From NCBI GenBank assembly GCA_937925605.1, contig CALALV010000112.1, positions 1 to 32,540 of the forward strand: a DNA stretch of 32,540 nucleotides. The letters are read 5' to 3'. Shown one piece after another: positions 1-8,094 of the stretch (positions are counted from its first letter, which is position 1; each line of letters opens with the position of its first letter). Below the pieces are notes generated by a model. The model had not been told where the DNA came from. It did not search any database and saw only the letters and a program-made list of their open reading frames with translations. A program made the position numbers and the translations under genes. Source of the stretch: an uncultured Woeseia sp. (GTDB taxonomy: Bacteria > Pseudomonadota > Gammaproteobacteria > Steroidobacterales > Woeseiaceae).

Positions 1-2
1 CC

Positions 3-356
3 TGCGGCGCGGCCGTGGCCGCGCTCGCGGCCTGCGCCGCCGAGCCGCTGCCCGAGGGCATGCCCGCGCTGCTGGTCGACCCGGACGCGGCGAGCCGCGC
101 CGAGCTCGCAGGCGTCCTGCAGACCGCGCTCGGTGCGACCCGCGTCACGCTGGCGCCGGACGCGCTCACGGAATCCAGCGAACTGACGATCGAGCGGCCC
201 GCGCCGCGCGGCCTCGATGCGCCACCGGCGACGGGGCGGACACTCGGCCGACCCGAGCGTTTCCGGCTCGTGCGCGACGGGCCGCAGTGCGTGCTGATCC
301 AGGACAGCACGGGGCTGCGCTGGCTCCTGCTCGACGCCCGCTGCGAGCCCGAATGA
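3..356 (+). CDS. Small lipoprotein of unknown function, 5' end cut off
   Basis: The frame is open from the first bases of the window and ends with TGA at 354-356. The visible N-terminus is a run of small hydrophobic residues ending in a lipobox-like LAAC (Cys codon 33-35), so I read it as the tail of a lipoprotein signal peptide. A GTG at 15 could be a start, but it would leave a signal with no charged N-region, so the true start is probably outside the window. The remaining ~107 residues match no family I recognise. A C-terminal piece has two Cys about 20 residues apart flanking a hydrophobic stretch (QCVLIQ...WLLLDARC), which could form a disulphide. The stop overlaps the ATG of the acylase gene (ATGA, 4 nt), which suggests translational coupling and a shared envelope role. 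Function unknown. Confidence 0.6.
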   Translation, partial: CGAAVAALAACAAEPLPEGMPALLVDPDAASRAELAGVLQTALGATRVTLAPDALTESSELTIERPAPRGLDAPPATGRTLGRPERFRLVRDGPQCVLIQDSTGLRWLLLDARCEPE

Positions 357-2671
357 GGTTCGCAGCCGCACTGTCGCTGCTGCCGCTGTTCGCCGCCGCT
401 GCGGCCGCCGGGGCCGAGGCCGACACCGGAGCCCGCTACGCGGTCGCGGGCCTCGAGGCGCCGGCCGAGATCGTCGTCGATCGCTGGGGCGTGCCACACA
501 TCTATGCCGGCACGCACTACGACGCGTTTTTCGTCCAGGGCCTGAACGCCGCGCGCGACCGGCTGTGGCAGATCGACCTGTGGCGGCGGCGCGGACTCGG
601 GCAGCTGGCCGAGGCGTTCGGCCCGCAATTCGTCGCCCAGGATCGCGCCGCGCGGCTGTTCCTGTACCGGGGCGACCTGTACCGCGAGTGGCTGGCCTAC
701 GGTTCCGACGCCAAGCGCATCGCCGAGGCCTTCGCTGCCGGCGTCAACGCGTGGCTCGACGTCATCGACGCTAACCCTGCGCTGTTGCCGCCCGAGTTCG
801 ACCTGCTCGACTACCGGCCGGCGCGCTGGACGGCGGCGGACGTCGTGCGCATCCGCAGCCACGGGCTGTGGCGCAACGTCGAGAACGAGGTGCGCCGCGC
901 GCGTATCGCCTGCCACGAGGGCCTCGACGCTGCGCGCTACTGGCAGCCGCTCGAGCCCGCCTGGACGACCGACGTGCCGGACGGGCTCGATCCCTGCGCG
1001 ATACCGGACGACGTCCTGGACGTCTACCACCTGGCCACGGCCGGCGTTGATTTCCGCGGTGCAGCGGCCGCGCTCGCCGCGGCGCGCGCCGGCGCGGGCC
1101 CCGACCCGCGGAGCCTCGGCAGCAACAACTGGGCTGTCGCGCCGTCGCGCACGACGACGGGTCGGCCGATCCTCGCCGACGACCCGCACCGCAGCCACGC
1201 GGTGCCGTCGCTGCGCTACATCGCCCACCTCGTCGCACCCGACCTCGACGTCATCGGCGCGGGCGAGCCGGCCCTGCCCGGCATCTCGATCGGCCACAAC
1301 GGGCGCATCGCGTTCGGCCTGACGATCTTCCCGATCGACCAGGAGGACCTGTACGTCTACGCGCGCCGCGACGGCGGCTACGTCCACGAGGACCGCGTCG
1401 AGGCGCTGACGCGCGTTACCGAAGAGATCCCGGTACGCGGCGGCGAGCCGGTCGCGGTCACGCTCGAGTTCACGCGCCACGGCCCGGTCGTAGCGGCGAC
1501 GGACGAGCACCTGTTCGCCGTCCGCGCCGCCTGGCTCGACGCCGGCATGGCGCCGTACTTCGGCAGCGTCGAGTACATGCGCGCGCAGAACTGGCGCGAG
1601 TTCGTCGCGGCGCTGAACCGCTGGGGCGCCCCGTCCGAGAACCAGGTCTATGCCGATACCGACGGCAACATCGGCTACAAGCCGGCAGGGCTGTTCCCGC
1701 GCCGGGTCGGCTACGACGGCCTGCTGCCGGTGCCGGGCGACGGTCGCTACGACTGGGACGGCTACTTCGACATGGACGTGCTGCCGGTCGAGTTCAACCC
1801 GCCGCGCGGCTACACCGGCACCGCCAACTCGATGAACCTGCCGCCGGACTACCCGATCGCGCGTTATCCGCTGGGCTTCGAATGGTCGGCGCCGTGGCGT
1901 TACCGGCGGCTGATGGAAGTGCTGGCTGAGGACGAGCGGCACAGCGTCGCCGACTCGCTCGCGCTGCAGCGTGACTACCACTCGGTGCTGGCCCGCGAGT
2001 TGCTCGCGCAGCTGCCGGCCGGCGACCCGCACCCGGCCGTGCGGCTGCTCGCCGACTGGGACCGCAACCTGGGCCCGGAATCGGCCGCCGCCGCGCTGTA
2101 CGCGGTCTGGCTGCATCGCCACCTGGCGCCCGCCCTGGCGGCGCTGGTCGCGCCCGACGCGCCCGAGCGGGTCGCGCCGCTGGAGACCACCGGCATGCTC
2201 GCGCTGCTCGCCGAGCCGCGCAGCGACGGAATCGTCCGGCGCACGCTCGGGGCGGCCTGGCAGGAGACCGCGGCACTGCTCGGTCCGGATCCGGCCCGCT
2301 GGCAATGGGGGCAGCTGCACCGCATGGCATTTCGCCACCCGCTGCTCGGGCACGCCGCTGGCGACCTGCGGGACAAGATGGCGCTGCCGGAGTGGCCGCG
2401 CGGCGGCTCCAGCTACACGACGAACAACACCGGTTTCAGCCCGCGGGACTTTCACGTGCGCTCCGGCGCGTCGTTCCGCATGGTGCTCGACGTCGGCAAC
2501 TGGGATGCGGCGCGCATGACGAACGCGCCCGGCCAGTCCGGTGATCCGCGCTCGCCGCACTACGGCGACCTGCTCGAGGGCTGGGCCAGCGACGGCTCGT
2601 TCCCGCTCCTGTACTCGCGCGACGCGGTGCTCGAGAACGCGGTACGCCGTATCGTGCTGGTTCCGCGCTGA
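353..2671 (+). CDS. Penicillin acylase family protein (Ntn hydrolase), periplasmic
   Basis: Predicted 772 aa precursor. ATG 353 was chosen because it begins a clean signal peptide (MRFAAALSLLPLFAAAA) and overlaps the upstream stop. The frame is open further upstream, but that extension is arginine-rich and has no signal. The architecture is that of the penicillin/acyl-homoserine-lactone acylase family: an alpha chain with the N-terminal GVPHIYA segment, a linker, then GSNNWAV, where autoproteolysis exposes the nucleophile Ser257 (codon 1121-1123) as the first beta-chain residue. Further family signatures are PGISIGHNGRIAFGLT and GTANSMNLP, the latter probably supplying the oxyanion-hole Asn. 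The family hydrolyses amide bonds of acylated amines: beta-lactam side chains, N-acyl-homoserine lactones or other N-acyl compounds. The sequence does not reveal which. Family membership is clear; substrate is open, and quorum-quenching activity is only a possibility. Confidence 0.93.
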   Translation: MRFAAALSLLPLFAAAAAAGAEADTGARYAVAGLEAPAEIVVDRWGVPHIYAGTHYDAFFVQGLNAARDRLWQIDLWRRRGLGQLAEAFGPQFVAQDRAARLFLYRGDLYREWLAYGSDAKRIAEAFAAGVNAWLDVIDANPALLPPEFDLLDYRPARWTAADVVRIRSHGLWRNVENEVRRARIACHEGLDAARYWQPLEPAWTTDVPDGLDPCAIPDDVLDVYHLATAGVDFRGAAAALAAARAGAGPDPRSLGSNNWAVAPSRTTTGRPILADDPHRSHAVPSLRYIAHLVAPDLDVIGAGEPALPGISIGHNGRIAFGLTIFPIDQEDLYVYARRDGGYVHEDRVEALTRVTEEIPVRGGEPVAVTLEFTRHGPVVAATDEHLFAVRAAWLDAGMAPYFGSVEYMRAQNWREFVAALNRWGAPSENQVYADTDGNIGYKPAGLFPRRVGYDGLLPVPGDGRYDWDGYFDMDVLPVEFNPPRGYTGTANSMNLPPDYPIARYPLGFEWSAPWRYRRLMEVLAEDERHSVADSLALQRDYHSVLARELLAQLPAGDPHPAVRLLADWDRNLGPESAAAALYAVWLHRHLAPALAALVAPDAPERVAPLETTGMLALLAEPRSDGIVRRTLGAAWQETAALLGPDPARWQWGQLHRMAFRHPLLGHAAGDLRDKMALPEWPRGGSSYTTNNTGFSPRDFHVRSGASFRMVLDVGNWDAARMTNAPGQSGDPRSPHYGDLLEGWASDGSFPLLYSRDAVLENAVRRIVLVPR

Positions 2672-2773
2672 GGCCGTGGCCGGCCGCTTTACTTCGGCCC
2701 GGCCGGTTGCGAGACTTTCACGGCCCCGCGGCAACCTGGCCGGCGGGCGCCGCCGACCTGCACGGAGATAGCG

Positions 2774-3646
2774 ATGACCCGCTGGCTGACACTTGCGCTT
2801 ACCTGCACCCTGCTCCTTGCGCTGCCGACCGCGCAGGCTGACAGCCACAACAGCGTGACGCTGTCGCGCATCGCGGACAGCGGTACCTTCCGCATCGGCT
2901 ACGTCCCCACCGCCGCGCCGATGTCCTTCGTCGACTCGCAGGGTCAACCCACCGGCTACAGCGTCGAGCTGTGCCGCCACATCGCGGGGGCCGTGCAGCG
3001 CCGGCTCGGCCTGGAGGAAATGGCGCTCGAGTACGTGCCACTGGTGCTGCCGCGCGAACGCATCGACGCGGTGGTCAACGGCGACGTAGACATCGAGTGC
3101 GGGGCCACGACGGTGACGCTTTCGCGCCGCGAGCTGGTCGATTTCACGCTGATGACTTTCATCACGGGCGGCACGGTGCTGTCGACGAAGAAGAACCCGA
3201 TCGCGTCGCTCGAGGATCTGCCCGGCAAACGCATCGCGGTGATCAAGGGAACGACGACCGAGGAGGCGCTGCTCCGCTTCGGCGAACTGAACGAGTACAG
3301 CTTCCGGCTGGCGCTGATTCGCACGCACGACGACGGCATGGAACTGCTCAATGCCGGCGAGGTTGACGGCTACGCCTCGGACCGCGTCATGCTGATCGGC
3401 CAGGTATTTCGCAGCGCCGACTCGAGCAACTACGTGATGGCCCGGCGCGTGTTTTCGCGTGAGCCCTACTCGCTGATGCTCCGCCGCGGCGACACCGAAT
3501 TCCGGCTGGTCGCGGACCGCGCGCTCGCCGAGCTGTACGGTGACGCGCGCATCCGGCGCCTGCACCACAAGTGGTTCGGTCGCTACGGCGAACCGCTGTC
3601 GCCGGTAGTCGAGGCCATGTACGAGTTCCAGGCAGTCGGAGAGTAG
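2774..3646 (+). CDS. ABC-type amino acid substrate-binding protein (SBP_bac_3 family), orphan
   Basis: 290 aa with a signal peptide (MTRWLTLALTCTLLLALPTAQA, cleavage near ADS), preceded by a GGAG-type Shine-Dalgarno at 2764-2767. The mature protein follows the polar amino-acid-binding fold (GltI/ArtJ-like): an N-lobe beginning FRIGYVPTAAPMSFVDSQG, the GYSVELCRHIA segment, then VDIECGATTVTLSRRELVDF, a hinge, LPGKRIAVIKGTTTEEALL, and a C-lobe with the VDGYASDR ligand-contact region. The segment CGATTVTLSRRELVDF corresponds to the ligand loop with the Arg that usually binds the substrate carboxylate. Unusually, no permease or ATPase gene is adjacent. It may feed a transporter encoded elsewhere, or act as a chemosensory or enzyme-partner binding protein. 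Substrate class (amino acid or dicarboxylate) is inferred from family only. Confidence 0.88.
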   Translation: MTRWLTLALTCTLLLALPTAQADSHNSVTLSRIADSGTFRIGYVPTAAPMSFVDSQGQPTGYSVELCRHIAGAVQRRLGLEEMALEYVPLVLPRERIDAVVNGDVDIECGATTVTLSRRELVDFTLMTFITGGTVLSTKKNPIASLEDLPGKRIAVIKGTTTEEALLRFGELNEYSFRLALIRTHDDGMELLNAGEVDGYASDRVMLIGQVFRSADSSNYVMARRVFSREPYSLMLRRGDTEFRLVADRALAELYGDARIRRLHHKWFGRYGEPLSPVVEAMYEFQAVGE

Positions 3647-3708
3647 GCGCGCGGAACTTCCTTCGCCGGGCGCAATCCGAGACATCTGTTTAGCCCCGAC
3701 CCGTCGCC

Positions 3709-4395
3709 ATGCAGATACCGACCTTGCGCCTCGCCTTACTGCTCGCCCTGTTACCGCTGGCCGCGCCGGCCGAAACGCCGTCACCGGCGACGTTCGAGCA
3801 CGAAGACCGCGCGCTCGCGACGCTGATCGAGTTCCCGGAACTGCGCGGCGACGCGCGCGCCGTCATACGCTGCGTCGCGGTCATCGAGCGGGACGGCAAG
3901 TTCGACCGCAGCGGCTGCTACGAGACACAGCCCAGCGACCAGGTCTTCATTGCCGCGATCGGCAAGGCGACGAAAAAGGCGCGCATGACGCCCGCCCGCT
4001 TCGACGGCCGCAGCCGCGAGGTCTACGTGCAATACCGGGTGCTCATGGAGCGCAAGGGCGACGAGAACACGGTGGTGATCTACAACAACCCGGGCCTCAC
4101 CGAGAACGTCGAAGCCTACGGCGAGGCGCACGTCGCGGCGCAGCGCGCGCTCACCAACGAGGAATGGATGCAGGTCTGCCCGCAGCAGACGCGCTTCCTC
4201 GTCTGGGCGAAGGCCCACGTCGACGAGTCGGGCCGGCAAAGCAGCATCAGCCTGATCCCGGGCGAGGGATCGCCGCCGATAACCGAGAAATGCCGCGCCG
4301 CCATCGTGGCGACGCTGGAGGCGAGCGCGTTCACGCCGGCCTACGCGGACGGCGAGCCCGTGCCGTCGAGTTTCATCGAGCCCTTCGGCAACTGA
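3709..4395 (+). CDS. Hypothetical exported protein, possibly with TonB-C-like domains
   Basis: 228 aa with a clear signal peptide (MQIPTLRLALLLALLPLAAPA, cleaved before ETP). I do not recognise the family with confidence. Residues ~47-110 (RAVIRCVAVIERDGKFDRSG ... VYVQYRVLM) have the rhythm of TonB C-terminal-like domains: a strand, DG turn, strand, helix (FIAAIGKATKKARMTPARF), then a final strand. A second, more degenerate copy may occupy ~160-225 (VWAKAHVDESG ... AAIVATLEASAFTPAYADG). Four cysteines (RCV, GCY, VCP, KCR) could make two disulphides. ATG 3709 has no obvious Shine-Dalgarno, yet it is the only start that keeps a signal sequence. It lies 62 nt after the binding-protein gene and 74 nt before the permease gene; an operon is possible but not evident. 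Confidence 0.7.
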   Translation: MQIPTLRLALLLALLPLAAPAETPSPATFEHEDRALATLIEFPELRGDARAVIRCVAVIERDGKFDRSGCYETQPSDQVFIAAIGKATKKARMTPARFDGRSREVYVQYRVLMERKGDENTVVIYNNPGLTENVEAYGEAHVAAQRALTNEEWMQVCPQQTRFLVWAKAHVDESGRQSSISLIPGEGSPPITEKCRAAIVATLEASAFTPAYADGEPVPSSFIEPFGN

Positions 4396-4469
4396 CGCCG
4401 CCCGGCGGCCTGCCGGAGTGGCGCCTTCCGCGTCGCGAGCGTCCGCCATGAACCGGAGTGCCGCGCAGC

Positions 4470-5255
4470 ATGGCTGACTACCTGCTGATCGCCGCCGTCG
4501 CGCTGCTCGCGTCCGGCCTGACGCTGTTCTCGGGCTTCGGACTCGGCACCTTGCTGATGCCGGTACTGGCCCTGCTGTTCCCGCTGCCGCTCGCGATCGC
4601 CGCTACCGCCGTCGTCCACCTGCTGAACAACCTGTTCAAGCTGGCGCTGGTCGGTCGGCACGCGGACCGGGCCGTGGTGCTGCGCTTCGGGCTGCCCGCC
4701 GCGCTCGGCGCAATCGCCGGCGCGCGGCTGCTGATCGCGCTGGCCGAGCTGCCGGTGCTATTCCGCTACGAGTTCCTCGGCGCGACCCGCGAGGTCGAGG
4801 GCATCGGCTTCGCCGTCGGGCTGCTGATCATCGCGTTCGCGCTGCTCGAAATGTCGCCGCGGCTGGAGCGCATGAACGTGCCCGCGCGCCTGCTGCCGCT
4901 CGGCGGCCTGCTGTCCGGCTTCTTCGGCGGGCTGTCCGGCAACCAGGGCGCGCTGCGCGCGGCTTTCCTGATCCGCGCGGGTCTCGACAAGCAGGCCTTC
5001 GTCGGCACCAGCGTCGTCTGTTCCGTGATCGTCGATACGCTCAGGCTCGCGCTCTACGGCGCGGCTTTCTTCGCACCGATCGCTGCTGCGGGCGGGTCGC
5101 TGCTGCCGGCAACGGCGGTGGCCGTCGTCGCCGCGTTCTCCGGGGCCTTCATCGGCGTGCGCCTGCTCAGCAAGGTCACGCTGCGCTTCGTGCAGCTAGC
5201 GGTGGCGGCGCTGATGCTGGTCGTCGGCGGCGGGCTGGCCACCGGCCTGCTCTGA
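4470..5255 (+). CDS. TauE/SafE family membrane permease
   Basis: 261 aa, almost entirely hydrophobic, with about eight predicted membrane helices arranged as two similar halves, as in the TauE/SafE (DUF81) family. Family-like features are FSGFGLGTLLMPVLALLFPLP near the N-terminus and its pseudo-repeat GGLLSGFFGGLSGNQGALRA in the second half. Both are glycine-rich re-entrant segments of this family. ATG 4470 is preferred over an in-frame GTG at 4458; a CCGGAG sequence at 4453-4458 can serve the ATG with a long spacer. Members export or import small anions such as sulfite, sulfoacetate and other organosulfur compounds. No sulfur-metabolism neighbour is visible, so the substrate is unknown. The last 60 nt overlap the convergent kinase gene. 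Confidence 0.88.
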   Translation: MADYLLIAAVALLASGLTLFSGFGLGTLLMPVLALLFPLPLAIAATAVVHLLNNLFKLALVGRHADRAVVLRFGLPAALGAIAGARLLIALAELPVLFRYEFLGATREVEGIGFAVGLLIIAFALLEMSPRLERMNVPARLLPLGGLLSGFFGGLSGNQGALRAAFLIRAGLDKQAFVGTSVVCSVIVDTLRLALYGAAFFAPIAAAGGSLLPATAVAVVAAFSGAFIGVRLLSKVTLRFVQLAVAALMLVVGGGLATGLL

Positions 5256-5918
5256 ATCCCCGGTCGCCGGCCGCGGCACGCCCGGCGGCAGCACTGCCTC
5301 GATCCGCTGCATGACGTCGAGGCGGTAGACCAGGTCGTGGATGTAGTCGAGCCGGTCCGTCTCCAGGACCAGCTTTTCGCCGAGGTCGTAGCGGTCGATC
5401 CAGTCCTCGTACAGCCGGTCGAGGCGCTTCAGGTAGGACAGCGGCACGTCCTGCTCCATCTTGCGGCCGCGCAGCCGGATGCGCTGGCGCAGCGTGCGCA
5501 TCGAGCAGCGCAGGTAGATCATCAGGTCGGGCGGCTTGATCGCGTCGAGGATGGAGCGGTAGAACGCGCAGTAGGTTTCCCAGTCGCGCCTGTCGATCTT
5601 GCGCATGTCGTGCAGCGCCGTGGCGAAGATCTCGGCATCCTCGAAGATCGTCCGGTCCAGCACGACGACGCCTGGCATCCGGTCCAGCTCCTGGTGAATG
5701 CGGAACTTGTGCGCGAGGAAGTAGATCTGCGAGTGAAACGCCCAGCGCTTCATGTCCCGGTAGAAATCCGGCAGGTAGGGATTGTCCTCACTCGGTTCGT
5801 AGAACGGCCGGATGCCGTAGGTCCGGCTCAGGAACTCGACCAGCGTGGACTTGCCGGCGCCGATGTTGCCGGCGATGGCGATGGAGCGATGGGCTGGCTG
5901 CGAATTACGCTCGGGCAT
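5196..5918 (-). CDS. Deoxynucleoside kinase family protein
   Basis: 240 aa. It has the P-loop GNIGAGKS at residues 17-24, the VVLDRTIFEDAEIFA segment (~86-99) holding the DR(S/T) substrate/catalytic motif, and an arginine-rich lid (RQRIRLRGRKMEQ) as in bacterial deoxyadenosine/deoxyguanosine kinases (dNK/Dck-Dgk family). The protein would phosphorylate deoxynucleosides in the cytoplasm for nucleotide salvage, or a related phosphoryl acceptor. The family is secure; the preferred nucleoside is not. The C-terminal ~20 residues (GDSEQAGGQPAADDQHQRRH) are low-complexity and encoded antisense to the end of the TauE/SafE gene, so they look like an extension acquired by read-through past an older stop. 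Transcription starts in the spacer carrying the inverted-repeat element. Confidence 0.88.
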   Translation of the reverse strand: MPERNSQPAHRSIAIAGNIGAGKSTLVEFLSRTYGIRPFYEPSEDNPYLPDFYRDMKRWAFHSQIYFLAHKFRIHQELDRMPGVVVLDRTIFEDAEIFATALHDMRKIDRRDWETYCAFYRSILDAIKPPDLMIYLRCSMRTLRQRIRLRGRKMEQDVPLSYLKRLDRLYEDWIDRYDLGEKLVLETDRLDYIHDLVYRLDVMQRIEAVLPPGVPRPATGDSEQAGGQPAADDQHQRRHR

Positions 5919-6015
5919 CGGGCGCCATCGTACCGGCTGGGCCGCGGCGGCGACAGACCGCAGTGCAGCGACGAGCGCTCAGCTTGTCTTACGCGAGTAT
6001 CGGGTTCGGTGGATT

Positions 6016-6136
6016 GCGAAGGCGCGACGCCAGGGAGGGCTTGCCAGGGACGCTGTAAATACGTCCCTGTACGCTCCGGGCTTGGCGTCCTGCCTCGCAC
6101 GGCCCTGGAAAGCCCTCCCTGGCGTCACACCTTCGC
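6016..6136. repeat. Imperfect long inverted-repeat element with internal hairpin
   Basis: Left arm 6016-6052 and right arm 6100-6136 are 37 nt each and reverse-complementary except for four positions. The 17-nt core GACGCCAGGGAGGGCTT is perfect. Between the arms is a second hairpin: AGGGACG (6046-6052) pairs with CGTCCCT (6062-6068) around CTGTAAATA, so the left arm can pair in two alternative ways. It sits 39 nt after the amidohydrolase stop and about 100 nt upstream of the kinase start, both on the minus strand. The layout resembles REP/MITE-like dispersed palindromes of gammaproteobacteria. No transposase and no second copy are present in this window. It could also act as a terminator or mRNA-stabilising structure for the amidohydrolase gene, although no T-run follows. 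Confidence 0.85.
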
Positions 6137-6175
6137 CCGGGCACCAGTGGCGCCCGCAACCGAGGGGCCGAGTGC

Positions 6176-7996
6176 TCAGTCCGATTCGGCTGCGTAGACG
6201 ACCTTGCCGCCGACGACGGTGGTCAGCACTTCGACGTCCTTGATGTCGTCCGGGTCCATCGTCAGCAGGTTGTCGGACAGGACCACGAAGTCGGCGAGCT
6301 TGCCGACCGTGATCGAGCCCTTGATGTCTTCCTCGAAGGCCGCGTAGGCGGTGTTCAGCGTGTAGGCCTGGATCGCCTGCTCCACGGTCAGCTTCTCCTG
6401 CGGGAACCAACCGCCCTCCGGCTGCCCCGACAGCGTCTTGCGGGTGACCGCGGCGTAGATGCCGAGCATCGGGTTCAGGTAGTAGCGCGACGCGTTGGTG
6501 CCGGGCGAGTCCGAGCCGAAGGACACGACCGCCCCGGCGTCCCACATGCGCCGGAACGCGTAGGCCCCGCGCGAACGATCGCGGCCGATGCGTTCCTCCA
6601 TCCAGCGCATGTCGTCGGAAGTGTGGTAGGGCTGCACTTCCATCACGACGTTCATGCGGCCGGCGCGTTCGATGTCGCGGTCGGTCATGACCTGCGCATG
6701 CACGAGCCGGAAACGCCGGTCCTTTTCGCCGTTCTCGGCGATGATGCGCTCCAGCATGTCCATCAGGTAGCCGTTGGCCTCGTCGCCGATCGCGTGCACC
6801 GTGAGCTGGATATCGTTCGCGTCCGCCTGCAGCGCCAGCCGTTCGAGCCGGCTCTGCATGTCTTCCGGGTTCCACGGGCTGCGCTCGAACGGGAACATGA
6901 TGTCGCGCCAGATGCCGCGGCTCGACGGGTTGTGCGTGTAGGGCTCGTAGAAGCGTGCCGAGCTGTTGCCCATGATGCCGTCGATCCAGGCCTTCACGGC
7001 GCCGAAGCGGATCCACTCGTCGCCGAAGCCTATGTGGATGCCGAGCGCGTCCATCGAGTCCCACTGGTCGAGCGGCGGCCGGTAGCGCACGCGGGCCGTC
7101 ATCTGGCCCTCGTCCTTCAGCTGCTGGTAGATATCCACCTGGATCGGTGCGGAAGTAACGTCGGAATAGCTGGTCACGCCGACTTGCCTCATCTGCTCCC
7201 AGGCACGCAGCGTCTCGGCGGTGCGCTGCTCGCGCGACGGCTCCGGGATCAGCGGGTCGAACAGCGCGCGCACGTTGTCGCGGACCAGCACGGTCGACTC
7301 GACCGCGCCCGAGACCGGATTGAACAGTGCACCGGTAGGCTCTCCCGAGCGGTCGCGTTCGACCGCGATGCCTTCCGGGTCGGGCAGGCCCTTGCGGATG
7401 CCTGCAAGTTCGAGCGCCGCGCTGTTGGCCAGGTAGACCTTGCGGTCGAAGCGCCGGACCAGCACCGGCCGCTCGCCGGTGAAGCCGTCGATCATGCCCT
7501 TGTCCGGCAGGAACAGGTTGCCGTAGAGATCGTCCGGATTGACCTCGCGGCCCGCCTCGCCGACGTCGCCCGCGGCCCAGGTCTCGTAGGCCGACCAGTC
7601 GCCGCCGGTGATCCAGGTGCCGGGCGCGTAGCGCTCGTGCACGTCGCGGATGCGCGCGACGAAGTTGCGCTCGTCGGAGACGTCGAGCAGGTTCAGGCCG
7701 TACAGCAGTCGGCCGGTGCTCTCGAAGTGTACGTGGTTGTCGTTGAAGCCCGGAACGACGAGCCGGCCGTCTAGGTCGATGACCCGCGTGCCGGGCCCGA
7801 TCAGCCGCTCCACGTCGGCGTCGCTGCCGACGAACAGGATCCGGTCACCGAGGCTTGCGACCGCCTCGCCCCGCGGCTGCTCCGCGTCGACCGTCCAGAC
7901 GACCCCGTTGCGCAGCACCAGGTCGGCCTGCTGGGCCCCGGCGCCCGCGGCCGCGAACAGCAGTACGGCCATCGCCGCGAGCATGGTTATTCTCAT
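6176..7996 (-). CDS. Exported amidohydrolase, YtcJ-like (amidohydrolase family 3)
   Basis: 606 aa with a signal peptide (MRITMLAAMAVLLFAAAGAGA, cleavage before QQ). The domain order is typical of metal-dependent amidohydrolases of the YtcJ / N-substituted-formamide-deformylase type: an N-terminal beta-sandwich piece (ADLVLRNGVVWTVDA), the metal-binding HxH in GFNDNHVHF (His88, His90), an insert, KAWIDGIMGNSSA, HAIGDEA with a further metal His, GSDSPG carrying the catalytic Asp region, and the closing composite sandwich ending LADFVVLSDN...VVGGKVVY. Members hydrolyse C-N bonds in amides, formamides or cyclic ureas; substrate unknown. The signal peptide places it in the periplasm. The phosphatase-like gene lies 98 nt upstream on the same strand, so co-transcription is possible. 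Confidence 0.92.
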   Translation of the reverse strand: MRITMLAAMAVLLFAAAGAGAQQADLVLRNGVVWTVDAEQPRGEAVASLGDRILFVGSDADVERLIGPGTRVIDLDGRLVVPGFNDNHVHFESTGRLLYGLNLLDVSDERNFVARIRDVHERYAPGTWITGGDWSAYETWAAGDVGEAGREVNPDDLYGNLFLPDKGMIDGFTGERPVLVRRFDRKVYLANSAALELAGIRKGLPDPEGIAVERDRSGEPTGALFNPVSGAVESTVLVRDNVRALFDPLIPEPSREQRTAETLRAWEQMRQVGVTSYSDVTSAPIQVDIYQQLKDEGQMTARVRYRPPLDQWDSMDALGIHIGFGDEWIRFGAVKAWIDGIMGNSSARFYEPYTHNPSSRGIWRDIMFPFERSPWNPEDMQSRLERLALQADANDIQLTVHAIGDEANGYLMDMLERIIAENGEKDRRFRLVHAQVMTDRDIERAGRMNVVMEVQPYHTSDDMRWMEERIGRDRSRGAYAFRRMWDAGAVVSFGSDSPGTNASRYYLNPMLGIYAAVTRKTLSGQPEGGWFPQEKLTVEQAIQAYTLNTAYAAFEEDIKGSITVGKLADFVVLSDNLLTMDPDDIKDVEVLTTVVGGKVVYAAESD

Positions 7997-8094
7997 CGTT
8001 CTGCCCCCGTCCCGTGCAGGAAAAATCCGCAGCGGATTGGAACACAGGCGTCGCGGGCCTTCAATTTCGGCCGGAACGGTCGGACCCCGACCGG

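Noticed and set aside
2672..2773. Terminator from GGCCGGCC-type palindromes after the acylase gene
   Set aside because: The short GC palindromes are imperfect and have no following T-run; expected by chance at this base composition.
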